From positions 62,001 through 126,000 of the forward strand of contig NZ_CAGY01000008.1 of NCBI RefSeq assembly GCF_000308055.1: a stretch of 64,000 nt of DNA, in the 5' to 3' direction. Source of the stretch: Actinomyces sp. ph3. GTDB lineage: Bacteria; Actinomycetota; Actinomycetes; Actinomycetales; Actinomycetaceae. Within the stretch, counting starts at the first letter, position 1; each line of letters starts with the position of its first letter. The notes under the pieces were generated by a model. That model did no database searches, was not told the DNA's origin, and was given only the letters and a program-made list of their open reading frames with translations. Shown here piece by piece: positions 52,439 to 61,372 of the stretch. A program made the translations under genes and the position numbers.

Positions 52439-52517
52439 GTGTTTCAGCCTCAACTCAGGTACTCACGACCTACACGCGAACGTTCACGAGCGCCACGCTA
52501 TCCCGTTAGCCGATTGT

Positions 52518-53429
52518 TTACCAGCTTCCGTAGACTCGCTCAGTATTCTCCGTCAGGCGCTCACACGCTAGCTGCTCTGAAATACCCCAGAGCTCAGCCA
52601 TAAAGCGCACCGTATATGCCATGACATAGGAAGCATTGGGGCAGCCCCTCCACGGCAAAGGAGTCAAGTAGGGAGCATCCGTCTCGACCAGCACCAGTTC
52701 GGGTGGAAGGACTTCAAATGCCTCACGAAGGTTGTCATTCGCCGGATAGCTGATAGGGCCAGCAAAAGAGGCATACCAACCATTCTCAGCCAAGATATCG
52801 GCCATCTGCGCATCGCCAGAGAAACAATGGAAAACAATGCGCTGATCCGGACGCGCACACTCACGCAGAAGGGCAATGGAGTCTTCATGAGCATCACGGT
52901 CATGAATCTGCAGCGGCAAATCGTGGCGAGCAGCCATTTCGATGTGCGCGCGGAAAGACTCCTTCTGGGCCTCGCGACCGGGATCAGCGGTGCGGAAGTA
53001 ATCCAAGCCGCTCTCCCCCACGGCAACCACCAGCGGGTCACTCAGGTGTTCCTCTACGGCGGACAAGGCCTCGTCAAGGGGAATATGGTGCTCACGCACC
53101 TGCGGAATCAAACCATCGGGGGAAGGATCGGCACAACCTGCGTGCAAGGCGGCCTCGTTCGGGTGGATCGCGAGGGCAACGCGAACACCCTCATTTGCCC
53201 GAGCAAGCTCGAGCATCGGATCAAAATCTGGCAGCTCACAGGCGCTGGAAATCATCCGAGTCACGCCTACTTGGCGCGCACGCTCCAGCTGTTCTTCAAG
53301 GGGCATCTTGACCCCGTCTGCGCGAGGGATTTCTCCTTCGTGGACGGGAAGATGCGTGTGATTGTCAATGACCGGCAGCGCCAAGGGATTGGGAGGATCC
53401 GGCCAGGGACGAGGCTTACGCTTACCCAT
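52518..53429 (-). CDS. tatD: TatD family metal-dependent hydrolase
   Basis: A 303-residue TIM-barrel hydrolase. PVIDNHTHLPVHEG supplies the His-x-His metal pair, followed by VAVGESGLDYFR (Glu ligand), LPLQIHDRDAHEDSI, IVFHCFSGD and LVETDAPYLTPLPWRG (Asp ligand). TatD proteins are 3'-5' DNases or related phosphoesterases in the cytoplasm. It lies 10 bases after the DJ-1 family gene on the same strand. In many actinobacteria tatD is close to rpf and ksgA, as here, where that block lies a few kilobases to the left. Confidence 0.94.
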   Translation of the reverse strand: MGKRKPRPWPDPPNPLALPVIDNHTHLPVHEGEIPRADGVKMPLEEQLERARQVGVTRMISSACELPDFDPMLELARANEGVRVALAIHPNEAALHAGCADPSPDGLIPQVREHHIPLDEALSAVEEHLSDPLVVAVGESGLDYFRTADPGREAQKESFRAHIEMAARHDLPLQIHDRDAHEDSIALLRECARPDQRIVFHCFSGDAQMADILAENGWYASFAGPISYPANDNLREAFEVLPPELVLVETDAPYLTPLPWRGCPNASYVMAYTVRFMAELWGISEQLACERLTENTERVYGSW

Positions 53430-53438
53430 TGCGCCTCC

Positions 53439-54023
53439 TCAGTGCTCCCACACGACGGACTCTCGCACCTGTTGTGCGGCCTCGTCCCCCAGAAGCTGGC
53501 GGACCAGCTCAAAACCGAGTTCTAGAGCAGTGCCCGCTCCCCTACTGGTCACAATGTTCCCGTCAACAACCACCGGCGTGGTCTCCGCCTGTGCACCTCC
53601 CGCGCTCAGAGCGGCCATGAAACCAGGATTTGCAGTGGCGCGCTTGCCCTGAAGAACTCCCAGTTCAGCCAGAATCGAAGGAGCAGCGCAGATCGCAGCA
53701 GTCTTTTCTCCGCTCGAGGCGCGACGCGTCAATTCCTCGCATACTCGCTCATTTGCCTTCAGCCCAAGAGTTCCGGGCATACCACCAGGCAGGAAGACCA
53801 CAGTGTAGGAGGCCAAATCCGCATCCTCAAGCATGAGGTTGGAAACGAGCTTGATTCCATGTGAGCTGACAACGTGACGCTCATTTTCAACCGAAATGAG
53901 ATCCGCGCGGATTCCCGCTCGATACAAGGCATCGACAACCGCAAGGGCTTCAACTTCCTCGAATCCGGTCGCAAGCAGGACAGCGACACTATCCCTCGTT
54001 GCCAGAGTAGTAGGCGTTGGCAT
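53439..54023 (-). CDS. DJ-1/PfpI family protein
   Basis: A 194-residue protein of the DJ-1/ThiJ superfamily. VAVLLATGFEEVEALAVVDAL holds the conserved acidic residue (E22), VVFLPGGMPGTLGL follows, and KTAAICAAPSILAELG contains the nucleophilic C112. Family members include glyoxalase III/deglycase-type enzymes and chaperones; which one this is cannot be told. It is a single-domain protein of normal length and precedes tatD by 10 bases on the same strand, so the two are probably cotranscribed. Confidence 0.9.
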   Translation of the reverse strand: MPTPTTLATRDSVAVLLATGFEEVEALAVVDALYRAGIRADLISVENERHVVSSHGIKLVSNLMLEDADLASYTVVFLPGGMPGTLGLKANERVCEELTRRASSGEKTAAICAAPSILAELGVLQGKRATANPGFMAALSAGGAQAETTPVVVDGNIVTSRGAGTALELGFELVRQLLGDEAAQQVRESVVWEH

Positions 54024-54111
54024 AAGTCCTCCTCAGATGGGCAGCCTGACGCGCGGCACGCGCGCTGCATACCTTCAGGGTAACGCAGGCTCGCGCCCGC
54101 AGGGCCCGCAG

Positions 54112-57100
54112 TTACTCTGAACGCAGGGCCTCAACGGGATCTTGGCGAGATGCCCTCGAAGCTGGGATCAAGCCCGCAATAACGGTCAAGCCAACCGAGA
54201 TCGCCACCAATACCACGGCTGTCAGTGGGGAGAGCTGGGCAATGTTCTTCACCTGGAACCCCTGCTCGGCAATCGCATTGACCAGGCCACAGATCCCGTA
54301 GGTCACGCCAACGCCGATGATGCCCGCGATCAGACCTTCGATGAAGGTTTCCGCGTTGAATACCGCAGAAACATTGCCCTTTGAAGCGCCGATCGAGCGA
54401 AGAATGCCGATTTCTTTCTTGCGTTCAAGAACCGAAATGTAGGTAATGATCGCAATCATGATCGAGGAGACGACCAGTGAGATCGACACGAAGGCAATGA
54501 GCAACCACGAGATCACGTTGACGATCTTCGTCACTGAGCTCATGAGCACACCCATGATATCGGTGTAGGTGATGACTTGATCGGACTTACCGGTGCTTTC
54601 CTTGTCAGCGTTGTACTGGTCCAAGACCGCCTTGACGGAATCCTTATCCTTGAAGGACTTCGGGTAAATCGAGATGCTGCTGGGGGACTTCAGGTCAGCC
54701 CATCCCAAATCACGCAGGTTGGTCTCAAGCGTGGGAACGTTCGTTGAGAACATCGTCGCCATCAACGCGGCAAGCGACTTCTCATCAAGATTGGATGAGA
54801 AGGCCGACGCCATGGCCTCAGGATCAAAGTGGAAGGCACTGCTCATATTCTTTGCGAATTGGCTCATTGTCGCACTGATCTGCTGGCCAATCGTCTCCGA
54901 AAGCTGAGTCATCATCTGGGTCATAGCAGTCGCCATGGTCTCTTGAAGAACCTGGCCGATCGCCGCAGATACTCCGCGCATCAGATTGCCGCCAAGCTGC
55001 GCGGCGATCTGAGCCGAAATCTGGTTCGCAAGTTCTGTCGATACCTGAGAAGCAACCGAGGCAAGCGCTGGGTCATTTCCAAGTGCTGCTTGCAGGTTTG
55101 TCATCAGTTTCTGGCGATCAACAACCTGGTCGGAAGAAACCGCAGCATTGATCTGTTGGATCACCGAGGGCTGAGAGAAGTAGTCAGAAACCAGCGTGGC
55201 AAAGTCCGTGGAACCACCCGCGGCAATCTGGTTTTGCGCGTAGTCCTGGAATCCCTGAAGGATCTGACTTGCCTGCGAACTTAAGTATGTTCCAGCGGTA
55301 TCCTTCACGGCGCCATCCGCCAGCGTCTTACGGATAATCGCTGGGAAGTCAACGTTTTGCAGCTGCGGAACGCTCTTGCTCAGTTCGCCCAGGTTGAGCT
55401 TGGAGGGATCGATCTGCACGGCCGAACCATCAGCGGGAACGAGCTTCGAAAGATCGATATTCGACAAATCCATCCCTGATAAATCAAGGTTCGAGAAGTC
55501 AAGGCTGGACAGGTCCATTCCGCTGAAATCTAGAGCGGAGAGGTCCATTTGCATGGCGGAAGGATCAATAGAAAACGCCGCAGACAGCTTGTTTTGGTCA
55601 ACAGTGAACAAGCTGGACATATCAAAACCGCTGGAACGATCTTTCGAGGAATCTGCAAGCTCTTGGAAGGTCTTACCCGTGAACACGTCGGTCTTCGGGT
55701 TTGCCCGCTGATCCTTGACGATCTGACTGTCCTCGGCCTCGCGAATAATCTGCTGGGTCAACTCAGGGGTGTAGGCGATACCCTGGCGCAGCGCTCCCCC
55801 ACGCGAGGAATTCGGCTTCACAATTGCACTAATACGCAGCTCTTGGCCCTCGTCGATCAGTTTCTTCAAGAATTCTCTATCGGAAGAGTGATCCGACCAG
55901 ACCTTGTAGTTCTCGTCCCACGTGTACTTAGCGGCGGCGTTGATGCGCTTGTACTTAATCCCCAAAATCTTGTCGTAATCGTACGAGGCCGCGGGGGCGT
56001 CGCTCGCTGAAGGTGACGGGGTCGGGGTGGCTGAGTTCTTGTCGCCAACGGTCCCCGAGTAGTACTGACGCATCATTTCGTCGAATTCCTTGTGGTCTTT
56101 CAGACCCAGGACATACTCCATTAGGTTCGACATATTGCCGTCTTCATCAATGACAAGAACGACCTCAGACGCAGATGTTGGCCAGTGGCCGGCAAGAACA
56201 TCGTAGGCGGAGGTATATAAAGAGGATTGCTGCGGCATTTGATAGAAGGCGTTGGTGGCCACCAACGAGGACATAGGACTTCCACGGAAGCTCGTTTCCA
56301 TTCGACTCATCGCTTGGTCAGGGCTGACCTGAATATTGTCCTTTGAGGTATCTGCCTGGAAAATCTGCGGGGTGACATCGTAGTCGTATTCGATGGCATT
56401 GACGTAAGAGTTAACCTTTCCGCCGTTTCCATCGAGGAAGGCCTTCAACGAAGCCAAGTCATTCGTCTTCGTATCACGAATATCATCTGCAAGAGTCCTT
56501 AGTTTAGAGACCCCAACTTTGCCATCGCTCGGCTTCTCACTGCTAGCGGCTTCCACTTGCGCAGACAGGGCACTGGACATGTCCATCCCGCTCTTTTGAA
56601 TGGTCAGAGGGTATGCGCCCAAGGTTTCTTCTTCTGTTTGGGCGATGTAAGCATTCGTGCCGTTCGCAAGGGCCAAAATTGCTGCGATACCAATGATTCC
56701 GATAGACCCCGCGAAAGAGGTCATCAGGGTACGGCCCTTCTTCGTCATCAAGTTATTAAAGGACAGGGAAAGCGCGGTCAGGAATCCCATTGAGGTACGG
56801 CGCACCGGCTTGGCCTCGCGAACTTCTTCAGTACCCGGGACGAAAGGACGCGAATCGGCAATCACTTCACCATCCGCGAGCTCGACAATGCGGGTCGCGT
56901 ATTGGTGCGCAAGCTCCGGGTTGTGGGTCACCATGATGACCAGACGGTCTTGGGCAACGTCTCGCAGGAGGTCCATGACCTGGACACTGGTCTTTGAATC
57001 CAGAGCACCGGTCGGTTCGTCAGCCAAGAGGATTTCAGGGTCATTGATGAGCGCTCGAGCAATAGCGACGCGCTGCATCTGGCCGCCAGAAAGCTGTGAG

Positions 57101-57516
57101 GGCTTCTTCCCGACGTGCTCGGCAAGCCCGACGCGTTCCAAGGCTTCCATCGCCCGCTTGCGGCGTTTGCCTCGAGAGACACCGGAGAGAGTCAGTGCCA
57201 ACTCAACGTTGGACAAGATGGTCTGGTGCGGGATCAGGTTGTAGGACTGGAAAACGAAGCCAATGCGGTTGTTTCGGTAGGCGTCCCAATCGCGCGCCTT
57301 GTAGTCCTTCGTCGAGATTCCGTCGATGACCAGGTCACCACTTTGGAAGCGGTCCAGGCCGCCAACGACGTTGAGCATCGTCGTTTTACCCGAACCTGAC
57401 TGGCCCAGAACTGCGACGAATTCGCTATCGCGGAAAGCAACCGAAACGTCATTGAGCGCAACTTGGCGCAGGTTTGCGGTTTCGTAGATCTTGACGATAT
57501 TTCGCAGCTCAAGCAC
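54112..57516 (-). CDS. MacB-like ABC transporter ATPase-permease with a large extracytoplasmic domain
   Basis: A 1134-residue fusion. Residues 1-225: ABC ATPase with GQSGSGKTTM, LSGGQMQRVAIARAL and LLADEPTGALDS. About 245-290: first membrane helix (GIIGIAAILALANGTNAYIA). About 290-1000: a very long extracytoplasmic region. About 1000-1134: FtsX-type permease with three helices, ERKKEIGILRSIGASK and PASRASRQDPVEALRSE. Such mechanotransmission transporters act on envelope substrates or peptides without carrying them through a channel. Residues 657-691 contain seven pentapeptide-like repeats (xD[LF]Sx). The extracytoplasmic part is rich in Gln and Ser with little charge. The start is GTG at 57516 with AAGGAATCCCA upstream. 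Confidence 0.9.
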   Translation of the reverse strand: MLELRNIVKIYETANLRQVALNDVSVAFRDSEFVAVLGQSGSGKTTMLNVVGGLDRFQSGDLVIDGISTKDYKARDWDAYRNNRIGFVFQSYNLIPHQTILSNVELALTLSGVSRGKRRKRAMEALERVGLAEHVGKKPSQLSGGQMQRVAIARALINDPEILLADEPTGALDSKTSVQVMDLLRDVAQDRLVIMVTHNPELAHQYATRIVELADGEVIADSRPFVPGTEEVREAKPVRRTSMGFLTALSLSFNNLMTKKGRTLMTSFAGSIGIIGIAAILALANGTNAYIAQTEEETLGAYPLTIQKSGMDMSSALSAQVEAASSEKPSDGKVGVSKLRTLADDIRDTKTNDLASLKAFLDGNGGKVNSYVNAIEYDYDVTPQIFQADTSKDNIQVSPDQAMSRMETSFRGSPMSSLVATNAFYQMPQQSSLYTSAYDVLAGHWPTSASEVVLVIDEDGNMSNLMEYVLGLKDHKEFDEMMRQYYSGTVGDKNSATPTPSPSASDAPAASYDYDKILGIKYKRINAAAKYTWDENYKVWSDHSSDREFLKKLIDEGQELRISAIVKPNSSRGGALRQGIAYTPELTQQIIREAEDSQIVKDQRANPKTDVFTGKTFQELADSSKDRSSGFDMSSLFTVDQNKLSAAFSIDPSAMQMDLSALDFSGMDLSSLDFSNLDLSGMDLSNIDLSKLVPADGSAVQIDPSKLNLGELSKSVPQLQNVDFPAIIRKTLADGAVKDTAGTYLSSQASQILQGFQDYAQNQIAAGGSTDFATLVSDYFSQPSVIQQINAAVSSDQVVDRQKLMTNLQAALGNDPALASVASQVSTELANQISAQIAAQLGGNLMRGVSAAIGQVLQETMATAMTQMMTQLSETIGQQISATMSQFAKNMSSAFHFDPEAMASAFSSNLDEKSLAALMATMFSTNVPTLETNLRDLGWADLKSPSSISIYPKSFKDKDSVKAVLDQYNADKESTGKSDQVITYTDIMGVLMSSVTKIVNVISWLLIAFVSISLVVSSIMIAIITYISVLERKKEIGILRSIGASKGNVSAVFNAETFIEGLIAGIIGVGVTYGICGLVNAIAEQGFQVKNIAQLSPLTAVVLVAISVGLTVIAGLIPASRASRQDPVEALRSE
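55444..55548 (-). repeat. Seven pentapeptide-like coding repeats within the MacB-like protein
   Basis: Residues 657-691 read as MDLSA, LDFSG, MDLSS, LDFSN, LDLSG, MDLSN, IDLSK. The regular xD[LF]Sx period fits a short right-handed beta-helix, similar to pentapeptide repeat proteins. Confidence 0.75.
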
Positions 57517-57563
57517 TGGGATTCCTTCGACCGTTAGTTGCTGACCTTTTTAGGCTAACAAAA

Positions 57564-57578
57564 TCGCTGCGGGAGCGA
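57564..57578 (-). terminator. Possible terminator of the antiporter gene
   Basis: TCGCT/AGCGA with a 5-base loop, followed on the minus strand by TTTTGTTAG. Short stem, so only a fair candidate. Confidence 0.45.
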
Positions 57579-57617
57579 CATCGGGGATTCCCCTGGTTGA
57601 CGGCCAGAAACCCCGGA

Positions 57618-59486
57618 TCAGTGGGAATTCGATTGCCCCGAGACCAGAAGATTCTCCTCGTTATCAAGTCGAGCAAGAGCTCCTTCTAGGGCTGCTGAAG
57701 AGAAGATCCCCTCATCACGAGCCTGAAGAAGAGCATCACGCTGAGCGTGAATCGCTTCAAGTGCCAGCTCACGAATCTGATCGCGAGTGAAGGAACGCTC
57801 AACTTCCTCTTCGCTCATTTCCACGGGAGTAGCCTCGTTTTCCCCGTCGGTATCAGGGAGAGGCTCGCTCGAAGCCGGCAAAGAAGGAGCAGATTGTAGG
57901 TCGACAACATTGCCCAGACGGGACAGGGTTCGCGAGACTCCAGCAGACAAAAGTGTCTGAGCGTCAACTTCCTTGATTGCCTGTGCCAGAGCCGTATCCA
58001 CGAGTGCGGAACTCATGACCTGTCGAAGTTCTTCGCGTTCTTCTTCACTGATATCGGCAGAGGCCATCTTGGGCTTGATCAAGCGGATCAGCCACGGCAG
58101 CGAAAGCCCTTGAATAACCAGCGCACCAGATGCGATGAAGAGGGCGATCGTCAGAAGGAAGGAACGCATGGGTGCTGCGGAGGAAATCGTTTGTGCTGCG
58201 GCAAGAGTGATGGCTCCGCGCATTCCGGACCAGATAATGACACTGGCTTCACGTGGCCCTAGAGGCTCGTTTTCAAAGTAGTCGATATCGGAGCGACGAA
58301 CAGCATGTTGGCGCTGACGTATTCGTAGACGCCTGCGCCACAGGTTCATGGTCCGAAGCCATTGTTCTTCGCTGAGGTTGCGGCTGGCCAAGACTTCGCT
58401 GTCAACTACGCATGCCTGCGCCATTCGATGTTCGAAGGCTTCGAGACGCTCAGCCTCGGCATCATATCGGCGTTTACGATGCTTACGGCGGTGGTCGAGC
58501 CAAGTGAGCATGAGTGCGATGAAGAGTGCACGGATCAGCATAATGAGACTGCCCGCAATGACGGCAATCACGGCGGCTCGTGCCAGCCCACCGCCATCTC
58601 CATCGGCGTCTTCAATGATGCCAAAAGCCTGCAAGCCCATTGCAAGGAAAATCCCACTCTCAAGCATGAGAGTCATGGTCGACCAGTTCTGCTGCGAAAA
58701 ACGCCTATTTTGCGCGGAAATCATGCCTGCGCGACGGCCGGAAACAACAAGACCGGCAACGACCGCGGCAACCAATCCCGAGCCACCCACATGCTCGGCA
58801 GGGATCGAAGCAATGAAAGGCATTGCAAAGGAAAAGACCGTATCCGTCGACGGATCTTTGATGATCGAACGAATCCGAACCCCCACTTCACCGACGATTA
58901 AGCCGACCACAATGGCGATGCCAAGGGCAACGAGGACACGACCCGTGAGCAGTGCGGGATTGAGGGCACCGTTATCGGCGGCAAGCCCAGCGTTCATCGC
59001 CGCAGCAAGAAGCACCAGTGAAGTGGCGTCGTTGAAGAGGCCTTCGCCTTCAAGCACTGTAATGATGCGGTGCGAGACGCCGCTGCGCTTGGCAATGGTG
59101 ATGGCGACCGCGTCGGTGGGAGATAAAACAGCTCCCAGCGCCACGCCCCACGCCAGTGAAATCTGCGGAACCATCCAATTGATGAGAAAACCAATGGCGA
59201 ATGAGGAGATAAACACCAACGGAATAGCAAGCATTGCCACGGCTTGCATTTCTCGGCGAAAATCCATGGTTGGCATTCGGACCGCTGCTGAAAATAGCAG
59301 GGGCGGAAGAATAATTTCCAAGATGATGTGCGGCGCGATTTCGATGGCCCCAACCTGCGGGAGGAAGCCGATCGCAAGCCCAACACCGAGCAGGATCAGC
59401 GGTGATGCGACGCCAACTTTGGGGGCAATAAACTGCGTAGCAACAATAATGAGCATCCCCAGCAGCGCGATCATCAACGGTTCCAT
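57618..59486 (-). CDS. CPA1-type Na+/H+ antiporter
   Basis: A 622-residue membrane protein. The first 350 residues and a later block (about 420-475) form some 12 helices with family motifs: ILPPLLFSAAVRMP, GAVLSPTDAVAITIAKRSGV with the TDAVA ion-site motif, EGEGLFNDATSLVLL with the essential Asp, and WSGMRGAITLAAAQT. A charged loop at about 340-400 (DHRRKHRKRRYDAEAERLEA) splits the helices, and the C-terminal 140 residues are a cytoplasmic regulatory tail. It exchanges Na+ or another monovalent cation for protons. There is no Shine-Dalgarno sequence before ATG 59486. Confidence 0.93.
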   Translation of the reverse strand: MEPLMIALLGMLIIVATQFIAPKVGVASPLILLGVGLAIGFLPQVGAIEIAPHIILEIILPPLLFSAAVRMPTMDFRREMQAVAMLAIPLVFISSFAIGFLINWMVPQISLAWGVALGAVLSPTDAVAITIAKRSGVSHRIITVLEGEGLFNDATSLVLLAAAMNAGLAADNGALNPALLTGRVLVALGIAIVVGLIVGEVGVRIRSIIKDPSTDTVFSFAMPFIASIPAEHVGGSGLVAAVVAGLVVSGRRAGMISAQNRRFSQQNWSTMTLMLESGIFLAMGLQAFGIIEDADGDGGGLARAAVIAVIAGSLIMLIRALFIALMLTWLDHRRKHRKRRYDAEAERLEAFEHRMAQACVVDSEVLASRNLSEEQWLRTMNLWRRRLRIRQRQHAVRRSDIDYFENEPLGPREASVIIWSGMRGAITLAAAQTISSAAPMRSFLLTIALFIASGALVIQGLSLPWLIRLIKPKMASADISEEEREELRQVMSSALVDTALAQAIKEVDAQTLLSAGVSRTLSRLGNVVDLQSAPSLPASSEPLPDTDGENEATPVEMSEEEVERSFTRDQIRELALEAIHAQRDALLQARDEGIFSSAALEGALARLDNEENLLVSGQSNSH

Positions 59487-59560
59487 ACATATAGTTTACG
59501 GGGGCCGCATGCATATGTCTGGGGCGTGCATATTCATCATCACTATGACAGTCTGAATCT

Positions 59561-60154
59561 ATGCGTATCTTGCGTATTCCGAAGAACTCCACGCTCACGC
59601 TCTGTTCCTTCGACACTGAACTTGGAACCATTACATGCGCTGCCTCGGGTGGAGCCTTGAGCGTGCTCTGGATGAGCGGACAGCGCTTCTTTGGTTATCC
59701 TTTCGGGATTTCCGAGGCCGAAGCCTCCTCCCCCGTTCATCTTTCCTCTGCAGGAGACATGCGCACGTGGACCTCAAACGGAAGCGCAGTCGGTGATACA
59801 AACACAGCCGTTTTAGAACAGGCCTATCAGTGGACACAGGACTTTCTCACGGGCATGAACCCCGATCATTCTGAGATTCCCTTGGCGACCTTTGGAACGG
59901 ACTTTCAGCTGCGCGTGTGGAATGCGCTTCTGGATATCCCCTACAGAGAATGCGTCACCTACGCAGATATCGCACGAAAGGTCGGCTCACCGCGCGCCTA
60001 CCAGGCGGTTGGGAGCGCTGTTGGGCACAACCCGCTCTCGCTCATCGTCCCCTGCCACCGCGTGGCCTCGGCCTCGGGCCAGGTCCACTACGGAGGTGGG
60101 CCGGCGCGAAAGCTCTACTTGCTGTCGGTAGAATCAAAGGGTTCTCTCCACTAA
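59561..60154 (+). CDS. ogt: Methylated-DNA-[protein]-cysteine S-methyltransferase
   Basis: A 197-residue Ogt/AGT protein. The C-terminal DNA-binding and catalytic domain is complete: FQLRVWNALLDIPYRECVTYADIARKVGSPRAYQAVGSAVGHNPLSLIVPCHRV split as FQLRVWNALLDIPYRE, SPRAYQAVGSAVGHNP and IVPCHRV, with acceptor C165. It removes O6-alkyl groups from guanine in a suicide reaction. It is divergent from the antiporter, has no clear ribosome binding site, and stops 5 bases before the promoter of the following ATPase pair. Confidence 0.95.
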   Translation: MRILRIPKNSTLTLCSFDTELGTITCAASGGALSVLWMSGQRFFGYPFGISEAEASSPVHLSSAGDMRTWTSNGSAVGDTNTAVLEQAYQWTQDFLTGMNPDHSEIPLATFGTDFQLRVWNALLDIPYRECVTYADIARKVGSPRAYQAVGSAVGHNPLSLIVPCHRVASASGQVHYGGGPARKLYLLSVESKGSLH

Positions 60155-60158
60155 ACCC

Positions 60159-60186
60159 TTGACGTACGTCAATCTCTACGTATAAT
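60159..60186 (+). promoter_or_regulatory. Near-consensus sigma-70 promoter of the ATPase pair
   Basis: TTGACG (60159-60164), 16-base spacer, TATAAT (60181-60186). It is the best match to consensus that I see in this window. Confidence 0.8.
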
Positions 60187-60205
60187 TAGACGTGAGATTT
60201 CACGT
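60159..60205 (+). promoter_or_regulatory. Operator-like palindromes over the ATPase promoter
   Basis: A perfect 14-base palindrome TTGACGTACGTCAA (60159-60172) covers the -35 element, and ACGTGA-GATT-TCACGT (60190-60205) covers the predicted start of transcription. Both share ACGT-centred half sites, which suggests a dimeric repressor that binds twice. Confidence 0.55.
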
Positions 60206-60220
60206 ATTTTGGAGGGCGTA

Positions 60221-61372
60221 ATGGCACTGGAGCCTATCGAACCACAGCCCGGCAGTGACCGAGACCCCGCAAATTTCGTCGGCCGCGCTGCAATCACCTC
60301 CCAAGCGCGCAAACGCCTACAGGTGGGCGCAAATCTTCTCCTCACCGATCCCAGACGCATGGGTAAGACCTTCTGGATGCATACATTCGCCGCACGAGAG
60401 AAGCATTTTCACTGCTACTTCATCGATTACGAGGGCGTCTTCACAGTAAACGACTTCCTCATCCGCACTGCCGACGCACTCGTCAAAGGCGGGAAACTCC
60501 CTACGCGGGCATTTCAGAAACTCAAAACGATCTTTGATAACTGCGATATCGAAATCTCAAGCCCCATCACTATTAAGAGCTACCATCGCCAGACATCTCC
60601 GCACGTCCTACTCACAGATATTCTGAGCACCCTCGACGGGGAAGAAAACGATGTTATTCCGCTTGTCATGATGGATGAGGTCCCCATGGCGGTGAATAAC
60701 ATTGCCGAACGCGAAGGCGCCGGAGCTGCCGAAGAAATCCTCCAGACACTGCGCGCACTTCGCCAAAAGACCACGCGCGTGCGATGGATCGTCACAGGGT
60801 CCGTCGGCTTCCATCATGTTCTACGCAAAACCAATATGACGCAGGGAGTCTTGAACGATCTTGAATCATTACCGCTCGGGCCTCTCCCCCGTGACGAGGC
60901 CAACGAGCTTGCACGCCGCTTGCTCCTAGGCGTGGGACAAGAGCCCCTCGATGATGTCGTTAATGAGCTCATCGCGGTAAGCGGAGGAATTCCATTCCTC
61001 CTACACAAACTCGTGGGCGCACTCGCACAGAGGTGCTACACCGCTTTTTCTCCCAGCGATGTCCGCGAATGCTTCGAAAACTTCATTGATGACCCCGATG
61101 AATTCCGTTGGTTCGAGCACTACCTCACGCGCGTGAGGCCACACTATGGCGAGCACGCACAAGTCGCCGATCAGATCCTGCGACAGACGCTTTCTCAGAC
61201 GAATGAGTGGATTCCCATCGATTCATTGACGCAAGGCGAGGAATTCTCCGACGTCCTTGAGGATCTCATCAAGGATCATTATTTGGAGCGCCGAGGCCGC
61301 TCAGTACGCTGGCGATATCCCGCACTGCAATACATTTGGGCACGTAAGAAGGGAGCCTGGGACCGACGATGA
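60221..61372 (+). CDS. P-loop ATPase of archaeal-ATPase type, paired, function unknown
   Basis: A 383-residue protein. FVGRAAITSQARKRL is a typical start of STAND/ORC-like ATPases, followed by a P-loop LLLTDPRRMGKT (K49), close to the GPRRxGKT motif of the archaeal ATPase family but with Asp for the first Gly. Walker B is IPLVMMDEVP (D152, E153), sensor 1 RWIVTGSVGF. A lid region (SLPLGPLPRDEANELARRLLLG, VSGGIPFLLHKLVGAL) and a C-terminal winged-helix-like segment (about 325-380, DSLTQGEEFSDVLEDL, HYLERRGRSVRWRYP) follow. ATG 60221 has GGAGG 5 bases before. It is coupled by ATGA to a second ATPase. The biological role is not known to me; candidates are signalling, conflict or DNA-associated switches. 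Confidence 0.8.
   Translation: MALEPIEPQPGSDRDPANFVGRAAITSQARKRLQVGANLLLTDPRRMGKTFWMHTFAAREKHFHCYFIDYEGVFTVNDFLIRTADALVKGGKLPTRAFQKLKTIFDNCDIEISSPITIKSYHRQTSPHVLLTDILSTLDGEENDVIPLVMMDEVPMAVNNIAEREGAGAAEEILQTLRALRQKTTRVRWIVTGSVGFHHVLRKTNMTQGVLNDLESLPLGPLPRDEANELARRLLLGVGQEPLDDVVNELIAVSGGIPFLLHKLVGALAQRCYTAFSPSDVRECFENFIDDPDEFRWFEHYLTRVRPHYGEHAQVADQILRQTLSQTNEWIPIDSLTQGEEFSDVLEDLIKDHYLERRGRSVRWRYPALQYIWARKKGAWDRR

Noticed and set aside
58348-59556. A 402-codon open frame on the plus strand
   Set aside because: It is antisense to the Na+/H+ antiporter, rich in Ser, Ala and Arg, with no domain and no ribosome binding site.
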